From Bacillota bacterium (GTDB taxonomy: Bacteria > Bacillota > Sulfobacillia > Sulfobacillales > Sulfobacillaceae), in contig JAPNUR010000007.1 in assembly GCA_026627385.1 (NCBI GenBank), forward strand, positions 1 through 64,000: a stretch of DNA of 64,000 nt. The letters run 5' to 3'. The notes beneath the pieces are model-generated. The model had not been told where the DNA came from, made no database searches, and saw only the letters and a program-made list of their open reading frames with translations. How positions within the stretch are numbered: the stretch's first letter is position 1; each line of letters starts with the position of its first letter. The position numbers were made by a program, and so were the translations under genes. This document shows, piece after piece, positions 61,572 to 64,000 of the stretch.

Positions 61572-62761
61572 AGGTACAGGCGACGTTAGTGAAGGGCGGG
61601 GAGGTGTATGCCCCAGAACCTCTTGGACGCGTGGATGTTTTAATCGTGGGTCCTCGCGTCGTAGCAATGGATCGCCACCTCGATCTGCCGCTATGGGCTT
61701 TAGGTGAGACTATCGACGCCGACGGCCTGCTGGTGATGCCTGGCTTGGTCGATCAGCATGTGCATTTTGCGGGTGGCGGCGGCGAAGGAGGGTTTCAGTT
61801 TCGCACCCCCGAGCTCTATCTTGCCGATTTGACGCGATATGGGATCACGACCGCTGTAGGCTTGCTGGGAACCGACGGAACCACGCGGTCCGTCCAGGGA
61901 CTCTTAGCCAAAGCCCGGCAACTTGCGCATGAAGGATTAAATGCCTGGCTCTATACAGGCGCGTACCAAGTGCCGACGCGTACGATTACGGACACCCCTC
62001 GCAACGACATTATATTAATCGACCGCGTCCTTGGCATTGGGGAAATTGCTGTGTCGGATCACCGGGGAAGTCATCCGAGCGCGCGAGCGCTAGCCGAGCT
62101 AGCGGGCGAGGCGCGTACCGGCGGCCTTTTAGCGGGGAAGGCGGGGGTGTTGCACCTGCATGTGGGTAACGGTCCGCGTCGCTTGGCTCCGTTATTTGAA
62201 GTGCTGGACATGGCCGACGTGCCCATTGATACCATGATTCCCACCCACTTGAACCGCGACCGCGAGTTATTAAGCGATGCGGTGCGCTATGGACTATTGG
62301 GGGGCTACGTGGACATTACCACTAGCATTGCGCCGGATACCCACGACGTAAAGGCAGTAGCCCCGACCGAGGCGGTCAACATTTTGCGCCAAGCAGGGGT
62401 GCCTCTGGCACAGATTTCCTTCAGCACCGATGCCGGGGGATCGGCTCCGGTATTTGACGAACAAGGGCATCTGGACTACGTGGGAATTGGCAACGCCGCC
62501 AGTCTCTTTGAGAGTGTGGTGGCCCTCCATCAGGAATTTGGGTATCCATGGAGCGAGGCGTTAGCACCTGCCACGCAAAACCCGGCCAACATTTTGAAGA
62601 TGCCGGATGTCGGGCGCATTCACGTAGGGGCTCGAGGGGATCTCTTGGTGACCGACGGTCGTCATGTGGTCTCCGTCGTGGCAGGGGGTACCGTCATGGT
62701 GAAAGATGGCCGTGTCGTCAAGCACGGCACGTTCGCCTCTGGTGAGGTTGGCGCCCGGTGA
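61568..62761 (+). CDS. iadA: Isoaspartyl dipeptidase (beta-aspartyl peptidase, M38 family)
   Basis: 397 residues. The amidohydrolase barrel has the first metal motif DQHVHFAGGGGEGGFQFRTP, the bridging region GIGEIAVSDHRGSHP, LHLHVGNGPRRL with metal histidines, and the late Asp in FSTDAGGSAPVFDEQG. It cleaves beta-aspartyl dipeptides released from damaged proteins. The start is fused to the preceding stop as ATGA, and its stop overlaps the UbiB-family start as GTGA. So the Ser/Gln protein, this peptidase and the kinase-like gene read as one unit. Confidence 0.93.
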   Translation: MKVQATLVKGGEVYAPEPLGRVDVLIVGPRVVAMDRHLDLPLWALGETIDADGLLVMPGLVDQHVHFAGGGGEGGFQFRTPELYLADLTRYGITTAVGLLGTDGTTRSVQGLLAKARQLAHEGLNAWLYTGAYQVPTRTITDTPRNDIILIDRVLGIGEIAVSDHRGSHPSARALAELAGEARTGGLLAGKAGVLHLHVGNGPRRLAPLFEVLDMADVPIDTMIPTHLNRDRELLSDAVRYGLLGGYVDITTSIAPDTHDVKAVAPTEAVNILRQAGVPLAQISFSTDAGGSAPVFDEQGHLDYVGIGNAASLFESVVALHQEFGYPWSEALAPATQNPANILKMPDVGRIHVGARGDLLVTDGRHVVSVVAGGTVMVKDGRVVKHGTFASGEVGAR

Positions 62762-64000
62762 TTCGCCGGCCAAGCTCGTGGGCTCGTCTGCGTCAAATGG
62801 CTGAAGTGGTGGCGCAGCACGGGCTCATGATGGTGATGGACGAGATCGGGCTCACGCGATATCTGCCCTGGGGTCTGCGCTTCAGCACCAAGCGTTGGCC
62901 ACCGATTGCAGCAGAATGGCCGGACCGCGTGCGCTCGGTGTTGGTCAATCTTGGCCCCACATATGTCAAACTCGGGCAACTGGCATCACTGCGTCCGGAT
63001 GTCTTACCAGGGGAACTCGTGCGCGCGCTGGCACATCTTCAAGACGATGTGCCACCTGTCGATTTTGACGAAGTGACGGCCATCGTCGAACGCGCCTGGG
63101 GAGGGCCAATAGATCGCTTTGTGGCTTGGCTGGATCCCGTGCCCTTGGCTGCGGCCAGCATTGGCCAGGTACATCAAGCGCGCTTGTTTGACGGCCGACG
63201 GGTGGTGGTGAAAGTGCGTCGGCCTCAGGTGTGGGAGCAAGCGCAGGCGGACTTTCGCATTTTACGGACATTAGCCAATAAGGCAGAGCAACGCATCGAA
63301 TGGGCCCGCCAGTATGGGATTCGGGGACTGGTTGAAGAACTCGTGGCGACCATGCAAGATGAACTGGACTTTACGGTGGAAGCTCAAAACACCGACACCG
63401 CGCGGCGCCTGCTGGCCCAAGCGGAAAACGTGCGGATTCCTGAGGTCATCTGGCCCCTCACGCGTCCAGACGTGCTGGTGCTGGAGTCCATTCGCGGGGT
63501 TAAGGTCAATGACCGAGATCGTCTTCAAGCTCAGGCGGAGAATCTTCAAACGGTGGCCCGCCGATATGTGCACGCCCTCTACCAGCAAATCTTTCTCCAC
63601 GGGTTTTTTCACGCCGATCCCCATCCAGGCAATGTGCACGTGGATCCCAAGGGGCGGCTAATCTTTTTAGATTGGGGAATGGTCGGCAACCTGACCCCAG
63701 ACATGCGCAGCCGCTCGGTGACTTTAGTGCTTGGACTTGCGCGGGGCGAAAGTCGCCAAGTGGCGGATGCCCTCATTGGCATGGCTGCTGATGGTGGAAC
63801 GGTCGACCGCCTGGCCTTGGTGCGGGACATTGAGCGCTTGCGCCGGCGCTACTACGAGACCGCGCTTAAAGAGTTTCGATTAGGGCAAGCGCTTGGAGAC
63901 ATTTTCCAAGTGGCTCGCCGCTACCACTTAAGCATCCCACCTGAATACCTCTTCTTGGCCAAAGTAGCGGTCACCGCGGACGGGGTTGTGCGAGAACTGG
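62758..64000 (+). CDS. ABC1/UbiB-family kinase-like protein, partial at window end
   Basis: An open frame from GTG 62758 runs to the window edge (414 codons so far). It has the UbiB marker KxGQ in PTYVKLGQLASLRPDVLPGE (~63-82), an Ala-rich loop AAASIGQVHQA, and catalytic-site blocks HADPHPGN and FLDWGMVG. These atypical kinases act on lipids or quinone synthesis, at the membrane. The gene overlaps the iadA stop by four bases. The C-terminus, where a membrane helix is expected, is outside the window. Confidence 0.92.
   Translation, partial: MIRRPSSWARLRQMAEVVAQHGLMMVMDEIGLTRYLPWGLRFSTKRWPPIAAEWPDRVRSVLVNLGPTYVKLGQLASLRPDVLPGELVRALAHLQDDVPPVDFDEVTAIVERAWGGPIDRFVAWLDPVPLAAASIGQVHQARLFDGRRVVVKVRRPQVWEQAQADFRILRTLANKAEQRIEWARQYGIRGLVEELVATMQDELDFTVEAQNTDTARRLLAQAENVRIPEVIWPLTRPDVLVLESIRGVKVNDRDRLQAQAENLQTVARRYVHALYQQIFLHGFFHADPHPGNVHVDPKGRLIFLDWGMVGNLTPDMRSRSVTLVLGLARGESRQVADALIGMAADGGTVDRLALVRDIERLRRRYYETALKEFRLGQALGDIFQVARRYHLSIPPEYLFLAKVAVTADGVVREL

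Overview
The window looks like chromosome of a spore-forming, monoderm Bacillota (Firmicutes) of moderately high GC. The evidence is two alpha/beta-type small acid-soluble spore proteins, the prkA-yhbH-spoVR set, a YIEGIA-family pair, ylbJ/K/L-type genes, a PyrR attenuator and strong AGGAGG-type ribosome binding sites with frequent GTG/TTG starts. The gene mix (starch enzymes beside an otherwise Clostridia-like core) would fit a lineage such as Sulfobacillaceae. That placement is inference from impressions, not from a search.

Layout. (1) 1-245: truncated IS607-type recombinase at the window edge. (2) 369-12736: alpha-glucan island, with a GH31 alpha-glucosidase divergent from a LacI-type regulator, a maltodextrin-type ABC importer (binding protein plus two permeases, no ATPase), an intracellular GH13 neopullulanase-like enzyme and a secreted GH13 protein. 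Unusually long non-coding gaps separate these last genes. (3) 12737-15093: low-density zone with a secreted unknown protein, an internally deleted IS3-family element and a heptad-repeat membrane protein. (4) 15373-25556: complete de novo UMP operon pyrR-pyrB-pyrC-carA-carB-pyrK-pyrD-pyrF-pyrE behind a PyrR-responsive attenuator. Nearly all genes overlap. (5) 25540-42433: housekeeping block with rqcH, an MFS transporter, an aminotransferase, trmL, a cation exchanger, an SASP-like gene, a creatininase-like gene, an aspartate-type aminotransferase, murD, typA, a short dnaE, a methyltransferase, a membrane metallopeptidase and a nitroreductase. (6) 42434-44986: second low-density zone with a degraded ISL3-like fragment, strong RNA/DNA hairpins and an orphan Dam-type methylase. 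(7) 44987-54910: sporulation-linked block with the YIEGIA pair, corA, prkA-yhbH-spoVR, an SASP, an MFS transporter and comA-comB for sulfolactate. (8) 55001-64000: small membrane proteins, a NodB-fold protein with damaged active site, rsmD-coaD, a coiled-coil protein, an inverted ylbJ-like gene, ylbK, ylbL, a Ser/Gln-rich repeat protein, an isoaspartyl dipeptidase and the start of a UbiB-family gene.

Working together: the secreted GH13 protein may act on external alpha-glucan. The ABC importer would bring in maltodextrins, which the neopullulanase-like enzyme and GH31 glucosidase would trim to glucose under LacI-type control; a 20-bp palindrome with a central CG in the divergent promoter region is a good operator candidate. 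The ATPase must come from elsewhere, as with shared MsmX-type subunits. The pyr operon makes UMP from bicarbonate, glutamine and aspartate under UMP/PRPP-sensed attenuation. I found no tRNA, rRNA or CRISPR array and no complete mobile element. I did not find a convincing wholly new system. The best leads are the secreted GH13 protein lacking both active-site histidines, the CTG-started trmL, the structured RNA-like element upstream of the orphan Dam gene, the NodB-fold pseudoenzyme candidate and the Ser/Gln repeat protein.
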